NCBI GenBank assembly: GCA_036346275.1
Contig: CM070730.1
Span: 1,798,309 to 1,862,308 of the forward strand
From: Otatea glauca
Taxonomy: Eukaryota > Streptophyta > Magnoliopsida > Poales > Poaceae
Direction of reading: 5' to 3'
DNA length: 64,000 nt
The translations under genes and the position numbers were made by a program. How positions within the stretch are numbered: the first letter of the stretch is position 1; every line of letters starts with the position of its first letter. The notes below the pieces were generated by a model that saw only the letters and a list, made by a program, of their open reading frames with translations, did not search any database and had not been told where the DNA came from. This document shows positions 23,860 to 35,689 of the stretch, piece after piece.

Positions 23860-24218
23860 TATACTTTGATGGATCGATATGTCGAGAAGATGATGGTATT
23901 GAAATAGTACTCATTTTGCCAAAGGGACATAATTTTGAATTTGCATTTAAGCTAAATGGCCGATGCTCTAATAATCGGGCGAAGTATGAAGCGTTACTTA
24001 AAGGCCTACAATTGCTTGAAAATATCAGAGTAGATATTGTTGAGGCTTATGGGGTTTCTTTGTTAGTTGTGCTGCAAATTAAGGGAGAGTATCATTGTTA
24101 TGATGAAATTTTGATAAGGTACTTGGACCGATGCCTAGCTGCAATCGACTTGTTTACTTTATTCTCCATTAGTCATATTTCTCGGGAAATGAATGATAGA
24201 GCAAACTTGCTAGCTTAG
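23860..24218 (+). pseudogene. Second (archaeal-type) RNase H domain of the Tat element
   Basis: The frame encodes YFDGSICREDDGI, then NNRAKYEALLKGLQL and HISREMNDRANLLA. This is the layout of the extra RNase HI-like domain that distinguishes Tat elements from other Ty3/gypsy clades. A stop at 24216 ends the frame. The first catalytic aspartate (FDGS) and the glutamate of AKYEA are visible. Confidence 0.75.
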
Positions 24219-24386
24219 TAGGCATCGGGCTATAAGGACTTTGGCTGATCTCAAATGCTTGAGCCGGTTGAGAAAGTAGTGATGTGCGCTGACGCTGTCG
24301 ATTGGAGGATGAAAATAAAAGACTACCCGATCGATCCTTCTAAGCCGACAGAACGTAAAGTTAGGCGGTAGGCTTTAAAATACGTC

Positions 24387-25560
24387 ATGTTGGACGATGT
24401 GATATATTATCGAACATTAGAAGATTTGTTGCTAAGGTGCCTTGGAACCGATGAGGCTAAGGTTGCAATGGGTGAGGTAAATGAAGGTATTTGTGGGTCT
24501 CATCAATCAGCTTACAAGATAAAGTGGATGCTTAGACGTACATGTTATTTTTGGCTGACGATGTTGGAGGACTGCTTTCAATATTATAAAGGGTGCTAGA
24601 CTTGTTAGAAATTCGGCAACGTACAACTGGCTCTAGCATCGGCTTTGCATCCTATCATTAAGCCCTAGCCGTTCAGAGGATGGGGGATAGATGTAATCGG
24701 CCAAATATTCCCCGCCTTGAGCAAAGGCCACAAATTCATTTTGGCCATGATTGATTATTTTTCCAAAAGGGTTGAGGCCGTACCACTCAAGAAGGTTACA
24801 AATATCGAAGCTATCGGATTTGTTAATGAACATATCATACATCGGTTTGGAATCCCACAAACCATTACAACCAATCAAGGCACTGTGTTCATGTCCAATG
24901 AGTTTCAAAATTTTTGCAAAGAATTTGGGTATCAAGTTATTGAACACATCACCCTATTATGGTCAAGCCAATGGACAAGCTGAATCATCTAATAAGACAT
25001 TGATCAAGCTGATTAAAAGAAAAATTGATGAGAAACCTAGAAATTGGCACTCAACATTGTCGAAGTCGTTGTGGGCCTATTGACTAGCATACTATGGGGC
25101 AACAAAACTTTCGCCCTATCAGCTAGTTTATGGTGAAGAAGTCGTTTTACCAGTAGAGATAAACATTGATTCTATACGAGTAACCAGACAAAACAATTTG
25201 TCGGCTCAGGGTTACCAAGAGTTAATGATTGACAACTTAGACGATTTGGCAGAATTGCGTTTGTGTACATTGGATCGACTTAAAAAGAATAAGGAAAAGG
25301 TCGCTAGAGCTTACAACAAAAAGGTAGTATTTAAGTCTTTTTGCGAAGCTGATTTGGTCTGGAAAACTATATTGCCTGTCGGTTTTAGGGATGACCGATT
25401 CAGTAAGTGGTCACCTACATGGGAAGGGCCGTATAAGGTAAATCGACTTTTCGATGGAAATTCTTACATACTGGAGACGTTGGAGGGAATTGTGCTCCCC
25501 AAGGTGATCAACGAAAAATACTTGAAAAAATATTATCCTAACGTTTGGATTTATTCCTAA
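24387..25560 (+). pseudogene. Integrase region of the Tat element (broken)
   Basis: A zinc-binding-like N-terminal piece (24387-24599) precedes the core at 24717-25083, which carries HRFGIPQTITTNQGT; the usual TDNG box is degraded to TNQG. The C-terminal domain is at 25198-25560 (ADLVWKTILPVG...KWSPTWEGPYKV). A frameshift near 24950 and a stop at 25081 break the gene. The TAA at 25558-25560 is the pol terminus. Confidence 0.75.
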
Positions 25561-25724
25561 TCGGCTACGAGAATTTTTGTTGCCACAAAGGCCAAATTAA
25601 CTCGGTGCAGTTAATTTTGGCCAAAATGCTAAATTATGGAACATATGAAAGCAGAATGATAATAAATCGGGTAAACAACCGATTACAATAACTTAAATAT
25701 TTCCAAAAGCATTGTTTTGAGAGT

Positions 25725-26190
25725 TCAACATCTCCAAATATTACATTCATTGCAAAGAAATAGATTACAAGCCAGAGCCGAGAAGCCTAGCACCCAAAGA
25801 CGATAATGTACCCACGGCCTTGGCGATGATCTCCTGCACCTCATCAACAGTCCTTTGATCTTCCTGAGCACTGCCAGGTACAAGAACCACCTTAGCCGAT
25901 TGCTCTCTAACTCCCGCAACAGCCAGAGCGATTTCGTGTCTCTGATCTTTCATGGACGAGGCTGTTGCGGTGAGCATGGCTTGGCCGTAGGCTATCTATT
26001 TATTTAAACTGGCCAGCTCCTCCTCTAGGAGTCTCTTGGCTGACTCCACCTTCTGGATGGTTGCCTTGTTGGTCTTGAGGGCCAGGGTATCAGCATCAAA
26101 CTTATTTTTCTTCTTCTTGGCCTCTGCCACCATCTTGTTAAGAAGCCTTTGATCGGCTTCCTACGCTTCTCTCTAGGCGATCCTGGCCCT
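25725..26190 (-). pseudogene. C-terminal coiled-coil part of the antisense ORF of the Tat element
   Basis: The minus strand encodes a charged heptad-like stretch (ADQRLLNKMVAEAKKKKNKF, then LLEEELASLNK) interrupted by a stop near 26005. It continues at 25977-25725 as a helix-rich tail ending GARLLGSGL. It sits downstream of pol in antisense, the position of the additional ORF in grass Tat elements. Its upstream half is found beyond the nested copia insert (31.0-32.1 kb). Confidence 0.55.
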
Positions 26191-26196
26191 AGCCGC

Positions 26197-27810
26197 TATA
26201 GGATCAAGGATAATCGACTAGAGGGGGGTGAATAGGAGGTTTCTAATTTTTTTGACACTATTTAGAAATTACGAATGACACCAAGATATAGAGATACAAA
26301 ATGCCAATTCACACTAAATTTCTCCAGCAAACACTTGAGCTACTATGTCAAATTTTAGGGTAGCAAATATACTAGTGAGCACAAAGACTATCAAGAATAT
26401 GCTATCAATGAAATAGATTCTCAACAACGAGGAATACCAATCACAAATAAATATGAGACAAGGATTTTAACCCATGATCTCGGAGACTTGCCGGTCTCCC
26501 TACTCCACGTTGAGGTGACTTGAATCACTTCAAACAGGCTCCACTCGCTCGAGCCTTCCTCGATCACTAAGGTAGTTCTTCCTCGCTCCGGGTAGGCGAA
26601 CTCCGGCCTTCACAACTTGCCAGGGCTTCTCACAATCTCCGTTGAGAAGCTCACCGTGCACGATCGCCACCAAGCCGTCTAGGAGGCGGAAACCTCCAAG
26701 AGTAATAAACCTTGACGCTTGCTTGAGGTCAAATAACGGTGTCTAAAGGCTCAAACACGAAATGCAATACTCAATCTTGTTTCTCACACTCACAAATGGA
26801 AATTGAATGCACAAAAGAGTGGAGAACACTTGCTAGAGCTCAAATATCATCAATGAGAACCAAGAGTTACTCTAGAATGCAGGTGGGGAGGTATTTATAA
26901 CCTCCATCAAACTTTCTAGCCGTTGGAGCTCGAAATGGGCAAAAGTCTGTTTTTTCGGTGCTACCGCCCATGTACGACCGGTAGCACCGGGCTCCATTTC
27001 AACGGCTAGAACAGTGCATTTAATGCACTTGCCAGAGACCGTTACTCGTGGTCGGTGCTACCGCTAACTAGGACCGTGTAGCACCGGGCCCCTTGTCATT
27101 TTGTTTCTTCAAAAAGTGATCTCTCTGGAATTTTAGCACCGGGCTGAGGACCGGTGCTACCGCTGGTCCGGTAGCACCGGGCTACCATGGGCGGTAGCAC
27201 CGGGCTACAAACACGCCCAAAACACACCCCTCTGTAATTTTTACACCGGGTTATAAGTCCGATGCTACCGCTGGTCCGATAGCACCGGGCTACCATAGGC
27301 GGTAGCACCGGGCTACCAGAACCCAGAAAAGAGCTTCTCTGGAATTTTCACACCGTCTCTATTGGGCGGTGCTACACAAGACCCGATAGCACCGTCTTCG
27401 CCATGAAGCGATAACCGATTTCCAGAGACTTGATTAGTTTAAAAAGATTTTCCATTTAGGAACTTATATATCATCAAGCAACCATTTGAATATGTAATTT
27501 AAGCCTTTAAACCCTAAATGACATCAAGATAAGTGTCAAAATCCCTCTTTATAGTACGGCCCTAATTCTAGCAAACCGATCTTTCTTTCAAACTTCAAGA
27601 TCGACAAAAGACTAGAAAAAGAACCTTACAATTATACCTTTTCACGATCTTGACATATTTGATCTTCCCTTTGTACTTTCCTTGGTATTTCCATGGTCAC
27701 CGAACCTGGGATTAACCTACTTTCAATATTCTCAAGGAAAGTGTTAGTCCATTGACCAAGATTGTCATTAATTATCAAAACCAAAACAACATGGGTGCCT
27801 AGATGCTTTC
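26197..27810 (-). mobile_element. 3' LTR of a SIRE/Maximus-type copia element (minus orientation)
   Basis: On the minus strand the LTR starts TGAAAGCATCTAGGCACC at 27810. It is preceded by the polypurine tract AAAAAGGGGGAGAT. It ends CCTATTCACCCCCCTCTAGT followed by CGATTATCCTTGATCCTATA at 26197. The end matches the LTR terminating at 16564. Positions 26950-27390 carry GGTGCTACCG palindromes. Left of 26197 the Tat antisense ORF sequence resumes. Confidence 0.8.
26950..27390. repeat. GGTGCTACCG/CGGTAGCACCG palindrome cluster in the SIRE LTR
   Basis: About 14 copies of CGGTAGCACCGGG or CGGTGCTACCG in both orientations occur in 440 bases. Pairs face each other and could form short hairpins in RNA. 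Confidence 0.8.
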
Positions 27811-28337
27811 AATCTCCCCCTTTTTGGTAATTGATGACAACCTTAAAGTGATAAATGAATTGAAATTGATTTTGAGTGAGCAAAAGGTAAAGAAAGTTTT
27901 GCTTTAAGTGATTGAATGTTCATTAGATTCTTGCTTCTTGAAACACCAAACTATTCAATCATGATATTTTTAGAGCAGAAACTCCCCTAGAAATGTGCAT
28001 GTTAATAGAAAGTGAATAGTTGCACATTTAAGAGAAATGCAAAAAATTTGACAGAATTTTGTTCAAGAATTGAATCCGTGAATGAGCAAGTAAAGATATT
28101 GAAACAACAATATGGAATTTAAGATTAATAAGTTTGCAATAACATGAGAGTCAACCAAAAGTACCACAATAGCCACAGTTTAACCACGACGCATACATAC
28201 AAGACAACATCCATAGCAACTAAATATCAACCAAAATACATCACATAGTTATAGTTTCTTTCTTTTCACTTTATCTTCACTTTTACTTCTCCCCCTTTGG
28301 CATCAAATACCAAAAGCAAAGAAGATCGTCGATGAGC

Positions 28338-29799
28338 TCAAGAAGATGGAGGAGCAGGAGGAGGAGGAGGCAGAGTAGACGGGGGAGCACGAGATCCCGA
28401 GCGCTGATAAAAGATAGGAAGTGACGAACGGAGCTCGGATATAGAAGAATCAACTGAGTCCAGTCGTCCTCGGACCTCCTCAACCATCTGTCTGGTCTGA
28501 GCTTGAGACTCGTCAAATATAGCAAACCCACTCATCATGTCAGATCTCATACTTGCCAGGCTGTTCATGAGGTCATTTTTTAGATTGTCAAAGAACTGAT
28601 CATGAGAAACATGCTAAGATGAGTGAGCGAGCTCTGTTGCCTCTGGGATCTCCTGAGGCTGAGGCTGCTGGGAAGAGGACTGATCTCGTTGGCTGATCGT
28701 CTGAGGGGCTGCCTCACGGGGTCTGTATGGCTTGTGAGCACTTCCGCAACCTCCTCTATATCCAGTCACCTTTTTTATTATCATCATAATGAAAGGAGCA
28801 AAATAAAGTCTTTTACCTTTGTCACTAGCAGAAGAGACCATCTCTCTGATCATAAAGTCAACCACATCAAACTTATGTTTGTAGGTGATCTTGTTCATGA
28901 TGTTCCAAGCATATCCTCTGATCTCGTCAAGGTTGCCACTTTTTGGATGAACGGTAACCCTTATGATTCTGTTGATAAGACTGGATGAAGGAAGGAGATG
29001 CGTCATTTTACCTGGACGCTTAACTGAGGCAGCTGGATCATAGAATTGAAATTGCCTGTCGAGGGGAAGAACTCTGTCACTGTGAATGTTTGGATACCCA
29101 CTATGGTAAATCCCCCATACTTCCTCTATCTCACTTTTTGTAACTCTATGCACTGCGGCATCCATCATCCAAGTAATTGCATCAAAAGTTTCAGAGACAT
29201 GCATGGTAGCATAAAACTGCCTCACCAAGTCATCATTGTAATCACATTTCTTACTGACAAAGTCTGATTACCCAACGCCATGGAATAACTCAGGAACTCC
29301 AACAAACAAAGGAATCTTTCTAATATACTCCCAATTTATCCATTTATGATCAGCAAATTCCTTGTTTTTGTAGATTTCATAATATGCTTTTTGCTGGAAA
29401 AATGGTCCTGAATTTATCCTCTGTTGCACTTCTAGGTAGCATATATTGGTTGGCTTGTCTAAGAGAGAAGAAATGGTCACCTTTGATTTTTCTTAGATCA
29501 ATGGATGGATCAAAATTGTCAAAGTTTTCATGTTCATGTTCATCTCCTGATCCTGCATCCCCATCAACATCCATGTACTCATCATCATTTGTCTTTTCAC
29601 TGCTCGATTCTGTTTCAACTTGTTTTCCTTTAGATTGAGTTGAGCTGCCACCAATGTCTCACATGCTCTTTTGTCTGACTTCACGACGTCTTGAAGCTAT
29701 TGGAATATGATCTTCACTATCTGAATCTTGAGGAAGAGGAGCACGACCTCTATTTGCAGCCATTTTTATATAAGAACTAGATCCTCTGGTCTTAGGCAT
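28338..29799 (-). pseudogene. ORF3 (env-position) of the SIRE/Maximus element, broken
   Basis: The minus-strand frame begins with an ATG at 29799. An acidic, serine-rich leader is followed by a globular block (ADHKWINWEYIRKIPLFVGV, then VRQFYATMHV). The C-terminal part has a coiled coil and ends in a proline tract (PPPPPAPPSS) just before the polypurine tract. Stops near 29650, 29275 and 28616 interrupt it. Its position, between pol and the 3' LTR, is that of the env-like third ORF in SIRE/Maximus elements. The function is unproven and I see no clear membrane segment. Confidence 0.6.
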
Positions 29800-29904
29800 G
29801 ATTACTAGATACAAAAGAGAATTTCAAGGAGTAAGATCAAGGTTGTATGCCCTAGATTTAGAGTCTTTTGTGAAAAACAACATTTATGTGTACATTGCCT
29901 GCAA

Positions 29905-30520
29905 TCCCGGTGCTACCGCCCATGCTAGATCGGTAGCACCGAAATTGCTGCGGTGCTACCGTGCATGCTGGACCGGTAGCACCGTATATGGGGCGGTGCT
30001 ACCGCACGGAAATCGGTAGCACTGATCCTTTTGAGGATAAACCCTAATTTGACATAACTTGTGGTTTTGAGTGATTAGATTCAAGAAAATTGATCTACCA
30101 ATATAGGTGATCCTTATTTCACTCATTCCATCCACAAATTTTGATAAAGTAGACACAAATTTTGCCACATTCCACAAGGGCCCTAAAGAAATAAAAGAGG
30201 AAACTAGGGCATGCGAAATCATAGATTTTTGATAGAAAAAACGGAGGGATTGGTTACCTGAGGAGTTTCGAACTCAAGAGATTGATTTGCAAGACAAAGG
30301 ATTTGATTTCTCGAAAATCTTTGAGTGGAGACGAAAAAGGAATAAGAGAGGAGAGAGAGAGAGAGAATTGGTGCGGTGCGAAGAAGATGAGGAAGACGGT
30401 AGCATCGGACCTGACTTAACCATCAAAACCCGATTTATCCGGTGCTACCGCAGATTTGCCGGTAGTACCGATCTCCGGTGCTACCGCCCTTGTATGAGCG
30501 GTGCTACCGGACAAGCAGCC
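29905..30520. repeat. Second and third GGTGCTACCG clusters, between pol remnant and ORF3
   Basis: Clusters at 29905-30020 and 30440-30520 carry the same decamer and its complement as the LTR clusters. The motif therefore occurs in both LTR and non-LTR parts of the same element. Confidence 0.75.
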
Positions 30521-30799
30521 AAAAGACAAATAAATGTCCAGAAAATCCAAGAATAATCTATAAGGTTTTAACATTTTATTTAAGATATACATTTGCATCC
30601 AAATCTTATATAAAATTTTCAAAACTTGTGGCTTAATTATGATTCAAATTTACCTTTTTTTTAAACATGCAGCACTATTTGAGATTTAACACACATGTAT
30701 TAAAAAAATACCCCCCCTTAATGAGTGCTAAATCTAAAGAATTTAAAGAGCATCAAATAAAATCCAAAAGAATATTCAATAAAAATTAAACAAGATTCA

Positions 30800-31010
30800 A
30801 ATATTTAAACCACATTTGAGATATCTATGACATTTAATCCATTCCTCAATTTACAGAACCGAGCTTCATCTAAAGGCTTGGTTAGAATATCCGCTAATTG
30901 ATCTTCGGTTCTAATGTGACTAATCACAATATCTCCTTTGCTAACATGATCTCTCAAGAAATGATGACGAATTTCTATATGTTTCGTTCTTGAGTGTTGG
31001 ACAGGGTTGT
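30800..31010 (-). pseudogene. C-terminal end of a copia RNase H
   Basis: The minus strand encodes NNPVQHSRTKHIEIRHHFLR followed by DQLADILTKPLDEARFCKLR. This is the characteristic end of the Ty1/copia RNase H domain. The frame is open here but its upstream part is missing, since Tat element sequence begins at about 31011. Confidence 0.85.
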
Positions 31011-32110
31011 TGGCTGGGAAGAAGGTGGCAGAGCCTCCAGAGACGCGCCGAGCAGATCAGCCAAAATGTTGGCCACCTGTACCAACGGAGTCGACAAAGA
31101 AAAGGATTAAAATGGGTTAGACCGACAGACAGATATACTCATCATATATAAAAAGAAATTTACCCCTCCAATAGTTGATGCGAGCCTATTTTAGCAGGGG
31201 CCATGGTGAATTTAGCCTTCTTCTCTGAAAACTAGTCGGATAAGAGAGAGTATCTAAAGGAATATGTAGGATAAAAGCAAGAAGTAACCAATCAGAGTGC
31301 TTACTGGGCTAATGTTGTTTCTCAATGTCCGACAGAGATGGGCTTTGAATGCCAAAGGTACCAGAAGTGTACCCTGTTAGGCCAGTCGACTGGTGCAGCC
31401 TTTTTGTTTGATGGCCGCTACCTGACGGGCCAGAGATTGGTTTCTTACCAGCTGCCTTGGTCTGCGAAAAGGGAATAAAACCGATTAGTAAAAGTTCTTG
31501 AGCAGAATCAAAAGATGTAGTGAAAAATTCATTTAGCCGATAACTCGTCTGTAATGTCTACGAGGCTTATGTTAGTATACCCTGAAGAGCTAGACTCATC
31601 GCTTGAATCGCTGTTAGAAACTACCGTCGGCTCAAGAAGATTTGAAAAAAAATGTATTAATAATAGCCGACGGTGTCCTCTCGAAGAAGAGTGCCTCTAC
31701 GACATATGACCACCAAGAAGAGAAGTGGCCTGCCGACGGGTGTTCAGGGAGAAATGCAGCAAGTCTTCGATTTGGAGCTCATCGGCTATCTCCGGTACAA
31801 TATCGTTGTAGCTACATTGCGGACCCGAGCCCTTGGCTGAAGCCGATCAAGCAATGGGAGACTTGGGATCACTTGCTCGAAACCCAGCTGCCTGGCGTAG
31901 ATAGATGGATGATAAAATTCGTAGGACGACTGAAACGTTCGATTTCTCGTGTTAAGGCCGACATGAAGAATACCCTGAGAGATGAAAATCTTGTAAAAAT
32001 CCAGGGTTTCCTGAGGTATCAGAGAACTGTCGGCTTCTAGATGCAAGAATGATTGTTATAGAAAATCGGCTACTCCACTATAACCGAAGAAGTTCTGTTG
32101 CTTGAAATCT
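31011..32110 (-). pseudogene. Upstream half of the antisense, plant-mobile-domain-like ORF of the Tat element
   Basis: On the minus strand, 32046-31786 encodes a block ending SSYEFYHPSIYARQLGFEQ, a signature I associate with the end of plant mobile domain (PMD, aminotransferase-like) proteins. It is followed by a low-complexity, stop-ridden stretch down to the junction at 31010. The continuation beyond the nested element is the coiled-coil part at 25725-26190. PMD-type ORFs are known in plant retroelements as well as in host MAIN/MAIL proteins. Stops and the insertion make this copy non-functional. Confidence 0.55.
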
Positions 32111-33414
32111 TCGTTGGCGAACGACTACAATGTAATGCATGAAAACAATCTGACTTAGAGTATAACAGGCTTTTCGCCAGTAGCAGCGTGGATAAACCTA
32201 GTAAAAAACATCATGGTCGTTATACCACTAAAGATATATATTCTTGATATCTGGAGAACAACACGAAATAGAAGCATGACTAACCGTTTCATAGTAAAAG
32301 ACTACAGTGAGAACGAATAGCCAACACAAGAAAGCAAAATCATTACCCGTTAGACCAACAACGATCGACCATATGCATTCAACGATGTGGTAGGCGGTGC
32401 ATTGCTTTCATGTGATTGCAAAAGTCATTTGGATGTTCTAAACTGCAGCGACGGATTTAGAAAAAAAGTTTATTAGAATCGTCGAGGTTAATACGAACTT
32501 GCAACATTAACTTATAATTTGCAATAAGAGAATCATATGCTTATATACTAGAGGAACTATGTGTGCTGAATTGGAGGACGTCAGTATCGCTTGACCGTGA
32601 TCTGTATAATGTAGATCCGCCCCGCTAAACTGACCCGGATTAATAGCGGAAGCTAGCATGCTGTTTATTCAACACGGCGCTCATGACATTGAGGAATACA
32701 GCATATGCATTACGTTACTACCACCTGCTAAGATTAAGTCTATATAAAAGCGTTCATGTGACCATAGTTGTCTACTTTGACATGTACGCAGCTGGTAAAT
32801 AACCAGCTAGTTACCGAGAGAACACGACGGATATTGCAATGATGATTAATATAATACAGTAAATACGTTGCCCAGTAAACTTCGATCGATATTGCAAAGT
32901 GTGAAGGATAATACAACAGATCACCATGATTCATGACAAAATTGATGAGACACGGTATTATATTACATGCTTGTTGATAGCACTGTCAAAACAGATCCAT
33001 TCTCGTGTTCTTACGAATAATATCCCGTTAGATAAAGGATTAGAGTAAAAAAGGAGTGCTCTGCCAAAATAATCTACGCAAGCAATTCAAAGTGAATGAT
33101 GTCTGAGTTGAAAGAATAAGCCCAAATTATGTGGGCTGGGCTGTTAAGATTATGGGCCTATGTAGATGGAGTATTCTGTATTCTTCTGTGCCAACCAAGC
33201 CCAACTTTTTGTTCGTTAGGATTTAGGAACATCCAGGGAAATCCACCGAAAGCTCCCTCGTTTCGCCGACCGCTACTCCTCGCCACCGCCACCGCCGCCG
33301 CCGCCCGCCGCGCCTTCTAGGATTACCTCCCAGTGCCCGGATCCCGCGAAAGAAGAGAAAGATTTCGCTTTTTTTTTTCCTCCGTCGGGCGCAGCGTCGA
33401 GGAAGTGGGAGCGG
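32111..33414. other. Intergenic DNA and 5' flank of the EIF1AD-like gene
   Basis: No gene is supported in 32.1-33.2 kb. From 33230 the composition becomes GC-rich with a CCGCCACCGCCGCCGCCG tract (33285-33305), probably the 5' UTR of the next gene. I saw no clear TATA box. Confidence 0.5.
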
Positions 33415-35327
33415 ATGAAGGCTGGGAGGAAGAACCTGCGGCGGGCGTGCGACGAGGGCGCCGCCGTCACGCTCGCGGAGGGCGAGAGCATCATGCAGGT
33501 CCTCGCGCTGCGCGGTTCCAACGTCATAGAGGTAGGCGCTCTTCTCCAGGCCTCCAGCTTCCTTGAGTTCCGCGTTCACCGTATGTTTCTCACTCGCTGT
33601 GGCTGTTGACCTGTTGTTAGGTGATGGACGGCAAGGGTGTGAAGTCTCTGGCTTTCTTCCCGGCCAAATTCCAGAAGAGCTTTTGGATCAAAAAGGGTGA
33701 GCAATCTCAGGGCTTGACCGGAGGCAAAGGAATTGGCTTTTGCAACTAGTGCGTGATCGTTCGCTTGTGGCTGCTCTGAATGTGCAGGGAATTTTGTGGT
33801 GGTCGATGCTAGTGGGAGGGATCAGGCTCTGGAATCCGGCAGCAAGATAGCCTGTGTTGTGTTGCAAGTCCTCTTTCATGACCAAGTTCGGGCTCTGGTG
33901 AAATCTGACGAATGGTAAGTTTCTGGGGTTCTGAGGCCTGACAATTGCCATACACTAACAATTAGGCTAATGAGTGTTTGCCAGCTGTAGGATAGGTTCA
34001 GATCTATGACCAAGGTCATTTTTTGAAGCTGGGTTGTCAGTAGGCGCAGTTGCTTAGTTTATACATGGAAGGTGCCACAAGCCATATTGCATTTAACCTT
34101 CTAATTCGTGTGCAACCTTCGGTTTGAACTCATTTTCCCCATGACACAAGAAAGATTTACCAATGCATTTATTTGTGCAAACAGCATGAATAGATAGTTT
34201 GTTCATGTTTTGCTTGATCAAGTGTCCGTGAAAAATGAAAAGAAGAATCGCTACAAAATAATTAGCACCCATTGCAATGGTTGCTGCCTTATTTCAAAGA
34301 ACATTTGTATTGAGCACTTGAGCGGCAGAATACAAAGTGATCATCTAATGCTTCTTTCTCTAGCATGCAATATTCAGGGTCTGGTGCTATATGTCAGTGG
34401 CATTGGTTTAGAGTAGTATGGAACTAAAAATTATGTTTTTATATTATATGCATGTGAAGGGCCCAACAGGCTGTCGTTTTTAATCTTCTACAGTTCTACT
34501 CCCTCCGTCCAGTAATATAGGTCCGTTTGAGATCCGTGCGGTCAAGATTTTAAATTTTTGACGATTAATATATGTTAAAATATATAAATTGACTACATGA
34601 AAATAATATCATTGGATTTGTCTTGCAAAATACTTTCACAATATTTTTTTTTTTTGCTAGTATATCATAATAGTAATACAAAATCACTGTAAGTGTTACT
34701 TTGGAGACCATGAAAAGTCAAAATGGACTTATATTGTGGGATGGAGGGAGCATTTCTCTTGCAACTTTGGATTTAAATTCACTTGCCTTGTTTCACTAAT
34801 GCAATTCAATAGCCTGAATAGCTTCAGTCAGGCTTGGCTTGATCAAATGTCAACAAAAAATGACGTGAAGAATTGATACAATCAAATTTTGATGAATCAG
34901 GTAACAGCAGCACAACAAAACTAAGACTGAAGTTCCTCCAATTCCCAGTTTGTCTTATAAACCATCAGTTTGTTGTTGTGTTTTGGTGTTTTTTATTTTT
35001 TTTTGGAAGACAACCGTCAGTTTGTTGGCTGTGTTTTTGTATGAGCACTGGAGTAATAGTTTAAGTTCTGTTAGATGAAGTTAGGGTTGCTAGCCTGGCA
35101 TCCTCAATTGCCTCTCTGATTAATTCCGCCTTTCTTATATTAGGCCAGCTATCTTCAAGTCGACTCCTAAGGAAGGTTCGGAGGCAGGAACTCAAGGAAC
35201 AACTCCCCAGGCTGATGAGGAACTAGATTCTGATGAAGATGATGATCTGCCACCACTTGAGGCAAACATGAACAGAAACAGACCATTCGAATTATATTCT
35301 GATTCAGATAGCGGTTCTGATTCTTAA
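33415..35327 (+). CDS. EIF1AD: EIF1AD-like (eIF1A-domain) RNA-binding protein, four exons
   Basis: Exons are 33415-33531, 33621-33696, 33788-33914 and 35144-35327. All introns are GT-AG and phases agree, giving 167 residues. The start MKAGRKNLRRACDEG is the first ATG of the frame, in the context GAGCGGATGAA. Residues about 22-110 form the eIF1A/S1-type OB fold, with VLALRGSNVIEV, FPAKFQKSFWIKKGNFVVVD and the family phrase DHVR/ALVK-type (HDQVRALVKSDEW). The tail is acidic (SDEDDDLP) and ends with a serine/aspartate-rich segment. EIF1AD family proteins are small nuclear RNA-binding proteins; human EIF1AD is linked to 40S biogenesis. The last intron (1.2 kb) carries a Stowaway MITE. I am confident of the family; the role in plants is inferred. 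Confidence 0.9.
34499..34750. mobile_element. Stowaway MITE in intron 3 of the EIF1AD-like gene
   Basis: The element starts CTCCCTCCGTCC and ends GGGATGGAGGGAG, with a TA on the left (34497-34498) and a decayed CA on the right. It is 252 bp, AT-rich inside and non-coding. Its distance from both splice sites makes a splicing effect unlikely. Confidence 0.85.
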
Positions 35328-35689
35328 ACTAGTTCACATAGAAATAGGATAGTGGTTCTGATTCTTTAAACCAGTTCACATAGAAATAGGGCAGTGTTTT
35401 TGTGATTCGTGATCCGAACTACCCAGGGAAACCTGTGATTATTTTCATAAACTACCAGATTTGGGTACCATCTACCTGTACAACTGCTATATTTATGCTC
35501 AAGTTCGGGCATGACTTGCTCCACTTAAATTTACTTATGCTTTCAAGATATCTATAATTCTATATATACAGATAGTGGTATTACAGCCACATCCTTTGCT
35601 CTAAGGAGCTAGAACATTCCATAATATTCCTTAAATCAGAGAAGAAAGGGAATTTTTAGAAATTGCTACATTAGTTGGAAGGAAAGGAA

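Larger units (their letters stand above)
27811..31010 (-). mobile_element. Truncated internal region of the SIRE/Maximus-type element
   Basis: Reading the minus strand, the insert starts abruptly near 31010 inside the end of a copia RNase H. It continues through an untranslated stretch with GGTGCTACCG palindromes (30.5-29.9 kb) and a third ORF (29799-28338), then reaches the polypurine tract and LTR. Gag, protease, integrase and most of the reverse transcriptase are absent, and no 5' LTR is present. Either incomplete integration or later deletion fits. Confidence 0.75.
18651..32110 (+). mobile_element. Decayed Tat-lineage Ty3/gypsy retrotransposon, split by a nested copia element
   Basis: The domain order is gag (about 19.0-20.7 kb), protease, reverse transcriptase, RNase H, a second archaeal-type RNase H and integrase (to 25560). 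An antisense ORF follows. The extra RNase H and the antisense ORF are hallmarks of the Tat clade (RIRE2/Grande/Retand relatives). Many in-frame stops and frameshifts show that it is inactive. Positions 26197 to about 31010 are a later SIRE-like insertion. The right LTR is missing or unrecognisable. Confidence 0.8.
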
